Assembly (NCBI RefSeq): GCF_051401765.1
Contig: NC_135068.1
Span: forward strand, 1-64,000
DNA: 64,000 nucleotides
Direction of reading: 5' to 3'
Source of the DNA: Calliopsis andreniformis
Lineage: Eukaryota; Arthropoda; Insecta; Hymenoptera; Andrenidae
Shown here: positions 21,305 to 30,905 of the stretch, piece by piece
Layout of the letters: every line of letters begins with the position of its first letter
Numbering within the stretch: position 1 is the first letter of the stretch
The notes under the pieces: generated by a model
Seen by the model: the letters and a program-made list of their open reading frames with translations, nothing else
Databases searched by the model: none
What the model was told of the DNA's origin: nothing
Position numbers and translations under genes: made by a program

Positions 21305-21996
21305 ATGTTTTTATTAAAGCCTACAAATTTCACTTCTTTTTCTAAAAAAGCACTATCTTGGATTGGGATTATTTGTTTCGCATGTTTTTAGCATTATTCT
21401 TCTCCCCAGAAGATTATAGAAAAGGAGAAATTGTACGAATGATGTACATTCATGTGCCTTCCGCATGTCCTGCTCTTGGAATATATGGACATATTACATC
21501 ACTTAGTTTCATTTCATTAGTGTGGAACAATAGCATTGCTAGTATCTTGGCACATGCTGCTGCTCCTGCAGGGACAGTCTTTTCTGCAATATGATTAATC
21601 ACAGGTAGTATCTGGGCAAAAGATACCTGGGACACTTGGTGGGTATGGGATGCAAGGCTTACTTCAATGCTAATTATATTTTTCCTATATGTTGGCTACC
21701 TTTCATTCTGGAGCGCTTTCGGTAATGAAGCGAGGGCAGAAAATTCCGCAGCAGTATTTGCCATTTTTAGTGCTATAAATATCCCCGCAGTAAAATTTTC
21801 TGTGAATTTATTGTCTACTCTACACCAGCCAGCATGCATTTTGAGAAGAAGTGGAGTAGCAATAGGAAGTTCTTTGCTGTTGCCACTCATTGTAATGTTT
21901 ATGTTTTATGCCACTTTTTTAGTAGTGTGGATACTGTATTCGCTTTACATAATTAATTTGTACAAAATAAAGAGAGAAATCAGTATGCGGTATTAG
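21305..21996 (+). pseudogene. ccmC: Haem exporter protein CcmC
   Basis: Starting at ATG 21305: MFLLKPTNFTSFSKKALSWI, a frame change near 21385, then FFSPEDYRKGEIVRMMYIHV. The tryptophan-rich haem-handling motif is present as WDTWWVWDARLTS. The two haem-ligand histidine contexts are visible as YIHVPSA and TLHQPA. CcmC is a six-helix inner-membrane protein that loads haem onto CcmE for cytochrome c maturation. A TGA follows FSAI near 21592, and VPSAW-type residues have become VPSAC. Total length fits the 230-residue family norm. Frameshift plus stop make it a pseudogene. Confidence 0.88.
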
Positions 21997-22319
21997 GTAG
22001 CTTTGTAAGTACACAGGTAAATATGCTAGAGAAAATTGGGAAAAATACCTTTGGTCACTTTAAGTACTTGCCTGCTAAAACTGAAGAACGTGCTATGTTA
22101 TGTGATCTAACTAATTCTAAAAGCAGCAATAACCAACGAACTTGAATAGATTAGGTATTGAATCGAGATCAACTTGAACATTTCACCAACGTCCTCGAAA
22201 CATATGCAACGGCACATAGCTTTTACGATTAGGTGCATTGTAAAATAGCAACCGTTGCAACCATGAACTCTAAAATATTCAAGGGGCCTACCAGATACTG
22301 TCTTACATGTCAATAAAAA
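21997..22319. other. Unassigned sequence after ccmC
   Basis: It begins with a short bacterial-looking frame (MLEKIGKNTFGHFKYLPAKT, from about 22024) that I cannot assign. After about 22120 the sequence gives no further clue to bacterial or host origin. Confidence 0.3.
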
Positions 22320-23240
22320 AAATCACAAAAATAAAAAATATATAAAACTTGAATTCAAATTGTCTAACTGTTGACGAACAGACCGTTGTTCATATCAACG
22401 CGTTATTTCGCGAAATTAACTTTGAAATAACTAGTTAACTCTATCACGAACGCTTGATAGAGGAGTCGTTCCCACGAATCGGTTGGGACTTTTTCGGAGA
22501 TGTTTAAATGACTCGTTAGTCTTTCTCCTGATCGGTTGAATCGTAGCCTTATTCGTTCGAATCGTATCGTTTCGTTTCTTCGTTGAACCGTTTCGTTGTT
22601 CGTTCGTATCGTTTCTGATTTTTGTCTCCGGAGTTCGATTCCCCCTCAACTCTTCTTCCCCCGATTCGCGCGTTCGGGGGTGTCAAAGTTTTTTGGGCGT
22701 TGACGAAAGATTGCAATCGATTTGTCTATCGACCTGAGGAAAGAGGATCCCTAGTCGCTCGGATATGGGTGGAACGGCTCCTCCTGGTCACTCCGCGGCG
22801 GTGGTGGTAGAGGAACCTCTCCCTCAGGTCGAAGGTTCGCGAAGATTGGGGAGGAAGAACGAGCTCCGGAATAACCCGGCTCGAACGGGCCCACGCGAGT
22901 GTTTTCCAGATGTTTTTATGGCGGTATTGTCCCGCGAGTCGGCGTCAACCCTCCGATAATTCGAAGGGACGATGAGTTGTCGTAACGGTACCGACTACGG
23001 TGCAATACAGCCTTCGATGGTTATAACTCGGAAGGAACACGCCGCTCGACGAAAGCACGAAATTGCTTTATGAATTGCCAGATGTGGAACTTTCGAACGG
23101 ACGACTCAATAGACAATTGTCTAAATGAATCTCGGATTCTCACATCTGGCAACAATAAACAACGATTACCTCGCCGAACGGAACACTCACTGAATTCTGA
23201 AATCAAAAATACTTACAATTCTTTTTTTTGTACAATATAC
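22320..23240. mobile_element. GC-rich host-type block, probably an insertion
   Basis: Base composition changes sharply from AT-rich bacterial-type DNA to CG-rich DNA (many TCGTTCG and CGGCG words) and back near 23240. A sequence starting TGTTGACGAACAGACCG near 22369 could be an LTR start, but I found no matching end or target duplication. No long meaningful frame. It separates ccmC from the IS110 region. Confidence 0.4.
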
Positions 23241-23275
23241 GGAATAGTTCCTAATTAAATTCTTTTGATTCACGG

Positions 23276-23341
23276 ATATGTGGATAAGTAAATATCTACC
23301 ACTATTTTATCTTGGCAGCTCTGGTTTACTTATCCACATAT
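23276..23341. repeat. Inverted repeat with two DnaA-box-like 9-mers
   Basis: The 17-bp arms ATATGTGGATAAGTAAA (23276-23292) and TTTACTTATCCACATAT (23325-23341) are perfect reverse complements around a 32-bp loop. Each arm contains TTATCCACA or its complement, the strict bacterial DnaA box. It could equally be a transposon end or an intergenic hairpin. Confidence 0.6.
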
Positions 23342-23399
23342 TCACAAACCCACCAAATTCCATAAATTTATGATGGAGACGAAACTGTTCAAATACTAT

Positions 23400-23579
23400 T
23401 TTACATAAGATGAATTGAAAGCATTTTGGATTTCAAGGCACTAGAAACAATATTAAGGCACAGCAGTACCAACAATTGTCAATCCTTTAAGCTTTTGCAA
23501 AAACTATAACAATAGAATTTAGCTACTATCCAAGAAAAATAAAGAGCTCGACGTAATACCACCTTTCATGTAAAATAGA
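23400..23579 (-). pseudogene. Possible second degraded IS110 end
   Basis: The minus-strand words GAGCTCTTTATTTTTC and ATAGTAGC near 23530-23550 resemble the ALYFSAIVV segment of the adjacent transposase. The surrounding frame is full of stops. It may be a decayed second copy or a partial duplication. Weak. Confidence 0.25.
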
Positions 23580-24555
23580 CTATTTTGTCAAATCACCATG
23601 GAATGGTTGATTCTTTCCAAGAGTACAAAAAAATATATGCATTAGTTTTCTCATCGACGCAACAATTGTATCCTTGGGACATTTTCCTTTGCTTGCCAAA
23701 CATTGGCAAAACTTTTCAAAGTAAGAATTACGATTCTTGACTACTATAGCTGAAAAATAAAGAGCTTTGCGGATACGTTCAGATCCTATTTTACATATTC
23801 GACTCTTTTTGCTTACTGATGACCCTGATTGGTAATGTTCAGGATTTAGACCAGCAAAAGCTGTGAATTTTATAGCATTATCAAAATTATCAGCTGATGG
23901 CATCTCTGTAACAACAGCAACGGCGGTAAGATTCCTACACCTCTTACAGTCTTGATGTTTTCTATCATACCTTTCATGCTGATGTTTTCTATCATACATT
24001 GACATGCTCATCAATCTCTTTTTCTAGAGCAGCAATTTGTGTGTCTATTATAGCAATTATCTCAAGTATCGCCTTTTTACAACGCGAATCCATATTTTTA
24101 TTTTCATCAGATGCTGCTATGATCGCTAGGTTTTGTATTGCTAATAAACCTAACCTTTCGAAACCAGCACCTCTTGAAGTTAGAAGTTTAAGAGATCTTT
24201 ATCGTTGTTTGCAAGCACTTATAGATGATAAATTGCATCAGATGAATTGTGATTTATCTGTTTTATTTCTAAGCAGCTCACTCTTGCTGAAAGCTTTGAT
24301 TTGGGCTGGGTTTACCACACTTACATTATGTTCCATGTCATACATAAAATTAACTAAATCTTCACTACAACAACCGGTTGCTTCGAGACACAGATGAATA
24401 AGTTCTGCTCCATGATGATTGCACTAAGCCATAAGCTTTTCAAAATCATCACGATCATTTTGAAAGACTTTGGGTCGTTCTTTGTTGCCTACCAATAAAC
24501 AAACATCAAATTTCTTTTTAGAAATGTCCACACCTAAAACAGCATTTGCTTGCAT
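23580..24555 (-). pseudogene. IS110-family transposase, broken
   Basis: Minus strand from ATG 24555: MQANAVLGVDISKKKFDVCL, the start of the DEDD-type RuvC-like catalytic domain (first Asp in VDISKKKFD), then ELIHLCLEATGCCSEDLVNF. Several stops follow. The C-terminal IS116/IS110/IS902 domain reads TAVAVVTEMPSADNF, FTAFAGLNPEHYQSGSS and ERIRKALYFSAIVV. A short local duplication (two copies of GATGTTTTCTATCATAC near 23955-23996) disrupts the middle. This bacterial element, common in Wolbachia, was presumably carried in with the transferred DNA. It sits at the end of the neighbouring unidentified gene. Confidence 0.85.
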
Positions 24556-24766
24556 AAAATTGCCTCCAAGACTATAACAAATTAAAAGTTATACTAACCT
24601 TGCATACGGGATAGAATTCCAAAGATACTGTTCTATCTTTTAACTCCGTTGGGAAGGATGCAAAATCTGGGAGTCGGCCTTATTGGCAATAGTATCCTTT
24701 CGGCTTCACCTTCCCTTGTAAGATATTTTAGCTCTATTATCTTACGTTATGAAGATGGAAGTATCT

Positions 24767-26360
24767 TCAAAGTAAATGTTCTTGTGATTCCACAGATAAT
24801 TTCTGTTTTTTGACTCTATCTGTCCATTTATCATTTTCTATATCTTGTTTGTTGGTTGCTCTCTTTCCTTGCTCAACAATTGCCTTATCAACATTCTTAT
24901 AAATTGCATCAATTGCATTAATTGCATTTGTTTCTTTTTATACTTTACTTTTCCCTTCAATAATGAACTTAATAAAAGTATTTACAACAGTCTGCACTTG
25001 ATTATGATTAACCTGACCTTTTATCAAAGAAGGTAAAGAGCCTAATTCCATTAATACTTCTGGTGCTGTTTTATCTTGAGTGGAAAGCCCTAAATTATCT
25101 ACAACTTCACTTATTAATAACTTCCTGTGTTCTTTATTATCTTCCAATTTAGCATAATCACTCAGTAGACCTATAACGGTAGACACTCTGACTTCAACAA
25201 TATCATCAGCATCCTCATCTTCTAGATCAACTCCTGACCTCAATAACTTCTCTCTGAGATTTTCGCTTAAAATATTGATAAATTCTTCATTTGCATCTGA
25301 TCTTGTAGTAGATATTATGCCATCTAAATAGTTACTTTGAGTACCTAAATCATGTCCTATTTGTATCTTTGTCTCATGTTTAAATCCTAATTTCGCACAG
25401 AATTTGTGAAAATATTCTTTAATAATGTCAAACAAGCTCTTGTCATTATTTTTATAATTTTTTAACTCTTTAGGAATAGTAAGTGACAATTTACCATCTC
25501 TGTATGTTACAAAGTCTTTACCATCTTGAGACTCAGGTGTAAATTCTAATGAGTTAGACAGATCACATATCTTATCACCATGCATAACTTGATTTTTAAC
25601 AGAGAGTATTGGTAGCCTCATATCAGATCTAATTTTCACATTATTTTGGTTAGCACAATCAATGATTAATACTTTTTTAGAATTTTCTACTATGAACGAC
25701 TGTCCAAGTGCAAGTTGGGTTTGTACAAATGGAGCAGCCTCATGCCCTGCTTGATTACAATTGGTGACTAGCTCTTTTAAAATAACATCACTTGGAACTT
25801 CTGCCACATTTTTTTGAAAACTTCATTTGCAAAGGAACGGTAATCCTTGTTTTCACCTCTCTCCGTAGGTAATAGATGGATATACTCGTGGTCAGCATTG
25901 TAAAATTCTTCAAGTTCTATCTTATATGAATTAGTTTTATGATGATTGGCAGTTTTAGGATCTTTAAAGTATAGCTTATACAATGTATCACTTACAAGCT
26001 CTTTCTCAATACCTTCAAATACTGAAGCAACAAATGCTTTTCCATGATCCGTATCTATTTCTCTTGTTCCTTTTTTGTTAAATATTTCGTCATTATATGT
26101 ATCATCACTATTAACAAGTTCGCATTTGCGGTTCTTAGCTCCTTCCTGAAATGCAATAATAACATTTTTATCTATTTCTTTTCCGTTAATAATAAAATTC
26201 ATCATTTGAAAATCTAAGAACGTTGTTTCACCAGAATTTTCTAATTCATTATCTTGATCTGCTCTTAATTTACTAAAATTGAACTCTTTAGCTGTGACCT
26301 TTAATCTAACTACTGGTATCTTATTATTTTTCCTTTTGTCTCTTTCATAAATAACACCTT
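24767..26360 (-). pseudogene. Unidentified Wolbachia-type protein, frameshifted
   Basis: From 26360 the minus frame is open through MMNFIINGKEIDKNVIIAFQ to about 25805, where it shifts to the frame of MAEVPSDVILKELVTNCNQA and stays open to 24938. A TAA after GKSKV is followed in the same frame by KETNAINAIDAIYKNVDKAI to about 24767, where IS110-flanking DNA begins. The whole is about 530 codons, acidic and Lys/Asn-rich, with no transmembrane segment or known motif that I can see. I do not recognise the family. The true start is lost: the solo LTR inserted at 26361 and the sequence beyond it has a stop in this frame. Confidence 0.6.
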
Positions 26361-27773
26361 TGTTTAAAAAAGCGTTAATATAATGAGAACTCTATCTCGT
26401 TCGTGAAAAACTGTTGAATGTTGATCTACGTGCCCAACCGAAGGTCGCCATCGATTGGAGATTCCGTGTCACTAATAACGAACACGGTGAATTTGATGAA
26501 GGACTCGTTTTTAGATAATTACTGTTGAACTCGAACAGGTGAACGACCTGTGTTTGCTGTTCGAATTTCAGGCCCGCCGTCGAGTGGGAGCGTCGAGCCT
26601 GAAAGAGAGAGAGAGAAAGTTGTCGAATATTAAAGAAGGACACAGTATGATTAGCGAGCGCCGCGTAGCGGCTAATTAGCGTATTCCGCGCATTCGCGGA
26701 GACACGCGCAAGTCTAGCAGTCAGTCTTGTTCCAGTGATTCCAGTCTCTGACAGGGAACAGTTCGAGTAGTAGAAGTATAGCCATTTCGAGATTACTTGG
26801 AACAGAGCTTCTTGGTTTCTCCAACAAGCTCGAAGTACTCGAAGAGCAGAATCCTCACTGACCGAACGATTTTCTCTTGCGGCTTAATCTATTCGCCTGT
26901 TCGGTTAACACGTATTATACGTGCGACAGACGAATCAGCTTGCAAAAAAGAGATTGCTCTAGCGATTGAATACACTCTTCGAATCGGTTATCTTCTCGAT
27001 TCCTTGAACTTGCTTATCGCCGGAAGAGCATTGAGTCCACTACTCAGAAGCATTGGTTGACGGGTAAATCCAGATAGAGTAAACGTAAGTGCTTATCACC
27101 TCTGCGTTACTCGCGCTGTACTACCCGTTTAGAAGCAACCCCCGTGTGACGAATAGATGCACACGTTGTGGTGAACTGCGTCGCGGAGCCTCTGGCTGTC
27201 ACTTACCTCTGAGCCAAGCACCAGCTGGGAACAGTGCATCTCTCCGCTCGCGAATCTCTGCTCTCGCAGGGATTCACCCGACCTTTTTATAAGATGTATA
27301 AGACTCAGAGAAGAGATTCCTCCTCTCTACGCATTCGCGAATGTCGACGACCCCTTTTAATTGTAAAGGAGAGTCGACCATACAGTCCACTGCATTACCT
27401 TCGCGTTACAGGCAAGGTATTGCTATCCCCTCCATACAGGTTTGTTGTCACAGCCAGGAGTCGGGAATATTTGGTATAGCTTGACTTACACTCTCGCTTG
27501 CCGTCGCGGTTCTGGCGCTATTTTCTTTTCCAGACGCCAGCGTCGCTGACCAGCGTCACAGGACCAGGCCCTCGATCCACTGGCATCCACCAGGAGCCGC
27601 CGAGGATCAGAGGAGCCCCCATACCTTACGACAAAAAGATTAAAATAAACGTCGTATCTATGCCCTTGCAAGGGCCGACTCAAATTTAATCGAGTGTACT
27701 TGATTCTTTCTATACCTTCAGTCTCACCTTGTCCGGACCCCAGTTAGATCACTTCCTTTAAGGAATTCTAACA
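26361..27773. mobile_element. Solo LTR, copy B of the same family as 15728-17075
   Basis: It begins TGTTTAAAAAAGCG and ends AATTCTAACA. It is flanked by ACCTT on both sides (26356-26360 and 27774-27778). At 1413 bp it is slightly longer than copy A, mainly because of a block around 26450-26520. The two copies also differ by a GA microsatellite near 26600 and many substitutions, so they are separate insertions rather than a recent duplication. It has the same orientation as copy A. Confidence 0.88.
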
Positions 27774-27942
27774 ACCTTACTGTAAATATGTTGTAAGGTG
27801 TATCACATAATGATGGAAATTTGGTAATATACTAAGTAAATCGACAGTATGTTTCTTTATTTAGGAAGAGCAGGAAACGCGCAGATTTCTCTTTCCATTT
27901 GTAGCGTACTGCATTAATATTTGTACATTAATTTAGAAAATA

Positions 27943-28730
27943 ATGATGAATAACATTATAATTGTTGGTCTGTAATGGGGTGATAAAGGCAAGGGCAAAA
28001 TAGTAGATTATCTTCCTGAGAATGCCGAAGTAGTTGTGAGATTTCAGGGAGGAAATAATGCAGGGCACACTATAGTAATAGACAATGAGGTTTATAAATT
28101 ATATTTACTATCCTCTGCTATTTTGAGAACGGGCAAAATGTTCATCATAGGAAGCGGTATTGTTCTTGATTCACATGCTCTAACCCCTGAAATTGAGTTA
28201 TTGTATGTTAAAGGAGTAGACGTAAGCTATAACAACTTGATGGTATCCGAGAGCTGTCCATTAATACTTAACGTACATAAGGACAAGGAAAAGCTGTTTG
28301 AATATTTAAATGGAAATCACAAAATTGGCACAACAAACAAAGGGATAGGACCATGTTAGGAAGATAAAGTTGGAAGGACAGCTATACGCCTTTGTGATTT
28401 AGAAAACGCAGATGAGATCAATAAAAGAGAGGATCTCTTCTGTATTACCATAACGCTATCAGAAAAGGCCTTGACTACCAGGTGGCAAAAAAGAAGAAAT
28501 ATTAAAAGAAATTCAAGGGACTTCAAAAAAAATTTGTTTCCTATAAAAAACCAGTGTGGAAGATGTTAAATGACTTTGTGAAAGAAGGTAACAAAATAAT
28601 ATTTGAAGGTGCCTAAGGCACATTTTTAGATATCGACCACGAAACTTACCCTTTTGTTAGTTTAAGTAGTACCGTAGCGTCGCAAGCAATAACAGGCTCA
28701 GGATTAGGCGCCAGTGCTTATGGTGAGTAG
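27943..28730 (+). pseudogene. purA: Adenylosuccinate synthetase, 5' two-thirds with several stops
   Basis: MMNNIIIVGL, TAA, WGDKGKGKIVDY and then VVVRFQGGNNAGHTIVIDNE are the conserved N-terminus of PurA (GxQWGDEGKGK P-loop; FQGGxNAGHT). PurA joins IMP and aspartate using GTP in AMP synthesis. The invariant Gln of QWGDEGKGK is the TAA at 27973-27975, and DEGKGK has become DKGKGK. A second stop is in GPC*EDKVG (28357-28359). Frameshifts occur near 28450-28510. [11 protein letters not shown] near 28615 has another Gln-to-stop. Similarity ends after GLGASAYG at about 28730, so the C-terminal third is missing. Confidence 0.9.
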
Positions 28731-28994
28731 TGTAGAATGAAAGACAAAAGCTTGAGTTTAACACTTGCAGTTATTTTCAACAGAATTAAGTTAATAATAA
28801 AAGTTAGTGTAAAATGTGGCTTTGCAGTTTGATTTTTTTGAACATATGTTAATTGGTTTAATATAAATGTAGTTAAAGAAGGTGTGTTATTATTGGAGGT
28901 TTTACTAAGGAAGAAAAAACAGCAGAGGCAGAAGAGGGTTTTGGTATTAAATCAATCGCATTATGTGCTTGGAGTGCAATAAATCGCTTGTTGG
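28731..28994. other. AT-rich DNA at the right edge of the bacterial block
   Basis: The composition matches the Wolbachia-type DNA. A short plus-strand frame (TKEEKTAEAEEGFGIKSIAL, near 28900) looks protein-like but I cannot assign it. It ends exactly where TGTTACG begins at 28995. Confidence 0.35.
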
Positions 28995-30690
28995 TGTTAC
29001 GTATCGAAAATATAAAAAATTGAATTTCTTTTTATACATACAACTCGGTTGATTTGCCTCTCGATAATGCAATGCAATAATGCAATTTGGGGAATTTCCC
29101 TAATCGAACGTAATCCTGGCCTTTGAGTTTATGAAATTAAATATCCCTTTTGGCAACGCGATCAACTTGTTAATATAACACATTCCTTTCTTGAAATCAA
29201 CGTGGTCCCATTGCGCAGCGTACAGTATCACCAACGCGTTATCTCACAAATGCGTAGGATGAAATCAAACAATTTGTTAAGTTTCTATTGTGATGTTGCT
29301 CATAGCGCCGTCCCCGTTTTGCCAAAGTAAGCGAAAGTAGTGAAAAGAAGGACCGAACGACCCTCTTGCGAAACACATGCCGAGAGACACCTCCTGGGGA
29401 GAAATATCATGAATTTGCAATCACCGCTAATTCCGGGTGCCGTCGTTCCGAGGGCGCACGACGTTTGAGGGCCATAGAGGAAACCTGAGGGACCCTGAGC
29501 CCGTACCCGTCCCCTGGCCGTGCAGTTTCCGGATTCAGGCGTCGTGTCTATACCGGAGGGTAAAGGGGCCCTCCACCCTCGGTGTCCAGAGACTTGCCGC
29601 TTCTGCGGAGGACCAGGGACCCGACGGAAAGTCTGCCTACATCAAGCTAAGGGATGGGCCCGAAGTTCTGCCCTCCTACAACGGCTCAAGCGGAGGGCGA
29701 GTGTGGAGGAGAGTCCGGAGATCTTTGTCCAGGCGGCAGGAGCCAGAGGAAGTCCTGCGGATGTCTCCACGATCCCGAGAAGAAGCGTATAAGCTTGATT
29801 CCTCTGCGGGTCGAACCACGACCTTTCCTCTCCGAGCTAGTCGACGTTTGCCGCCGCACCTGAACTGCAAGTGTCTCATATCGCTGTTGGTTTTTCGATA
29901 TAATTGGCCCGAAAGTGCATGGCGCCCATCTGGACGTCTGTCCATTCTGTCGAGCGACTTGCAGGGCAGGTACCGCGAAGTAGTCAGGCTGTCCTGCCTC
30001 GTGCTCATGGCAACTCGACGCAGGAAAACCTCTCGGAAAACATCTTACCAAGAAAAAAGAACTGATACTATAAATGGGATTCGGAATTCTGACACTCTCA
30101 GTTAAGTTCATACTTCTATAGTTTTGGTTACTGATAATTTGGCAATGCATAAGCGTTGTGGGAAACCATCCCAAATTAATATTTAAATTCAAAATTTAAG
30201 AACACCTAGTATAACACTGAGGGTCAGCTTCCTAGGATATCTGAGGGCGATATTTAAAGCTCTTTCGGCAAATTAGCTATTGTAAAGCGATACACCGGTT
30301 GTATATTTTAGATTGCCGTGAGTCGGGTGGTGCTTCGCGTGAGAATTGGGAGAATTGGAATGTTCACAATTACACATTACTCAGACTTCCTTAAACATAG
30401 AGCTTGACCAATCGGGGACTTGGTAGCGCTAAAAACATGCTTTCATTAGCGAATGAAGCGATGGAATAACCCATCCATAGTCGGAATGATTGTTCGTGGA
30501 GCTTTCCGAAAGGGTAATGCCGCGTCACTTGTCGACGTACAATCGCGAGGTACGTGTCGTAAGTCCGCGATATTATCGAGACACAGCTTTCTTTTATTGC
30601 TTATACCACTAAGTAGGAAGAAAAGGACTCAGGAAGATCGTATAAATTCATATTTTTGTTCGTCATTTGTTATAATTTTCCTATTACACA
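28995..30690 (+). mobile_element. Second copy of the TGTTACG LTR family, interrupted and truncated
   Basis: It starts TGTTACGTATCGAAA and follows the copy at 3287 closely (shared blocks at 29042-29270 and 30070-30660, including TCGACGTACAATCGCGAGGT). About 790 bp at 29275-30066 are not in the other copy. Similarity ends near 30690, before the CGTAACA end is reached, where an unrelated sequence begins. It lies in the same orientation as the first copy and borders the right edge of the Wolbachia block. Confidence 0.7.
29275..30066. other. GC-rich insert of unknown origin inside the LTR copy
   Basis: About 790 bp of markedly GC-rich DNA replaces about 75 bp of the other LTR copy. Several frames are open, the longest on the plus strand at 29437-30105. 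One plus frame reads CRFCGGPGTRRKVC near 29600, spaced like a Gag zinc knuckle (CX2CX4HX4C) except that His is Thr. It may be a piece of a retrotransposon gag, but no second motif supports this. Confidence 0.35.
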
Positions 30691-30905
30691 TATACAGGGC
30701 GTTTCGAAATTCGTGGGAAAACTCGGAGATGTAGGTAGAAGACAAGAAAATAAACCGAAAACTTAATTTGCAACATGCTCGGTATCGATTAGTTTGTAAG
30801 TTATACGCGATTATATATATTCTAAAATACCGACGTAACAGTGAGCCATTCCTTTTAAAAGCAGTGTCCGGGATTCGACGAGGCCTCGAGCTTCTAAGGA
30901 TATCA
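30691..30905. other. Short unique stretch before the heptamer array
   Basis: It begins ACAGGGCGTTTCGAAATTCG, which looks like the tip of a DNA or non-LTR element common in insects. It holds no gene that I can see. A CGTAACA word at 30834-30840 is probably chance. Confidence 0.3.

Noticed and set aside
22107..22313. Minus-strand 68-codon frame after ccmC
   Set aside because: No recognisable family, in a region of uncertain origin; likely chance.
23999..24397. 132-codon plus-strand frame
   Set aside because: It lies antisense to the IS110 transposase and has no motif of its own.
6083..28994. Contamination by live Wolbachia or a chimeric assembly
   Set aside because: Multiple eukaryotic LTR elements with exact target duplications lie inside the bacterial genes, and the genes are decayed. 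A chimera would not produce this, although single junctions at 6082 and 28994 still deserve read support.
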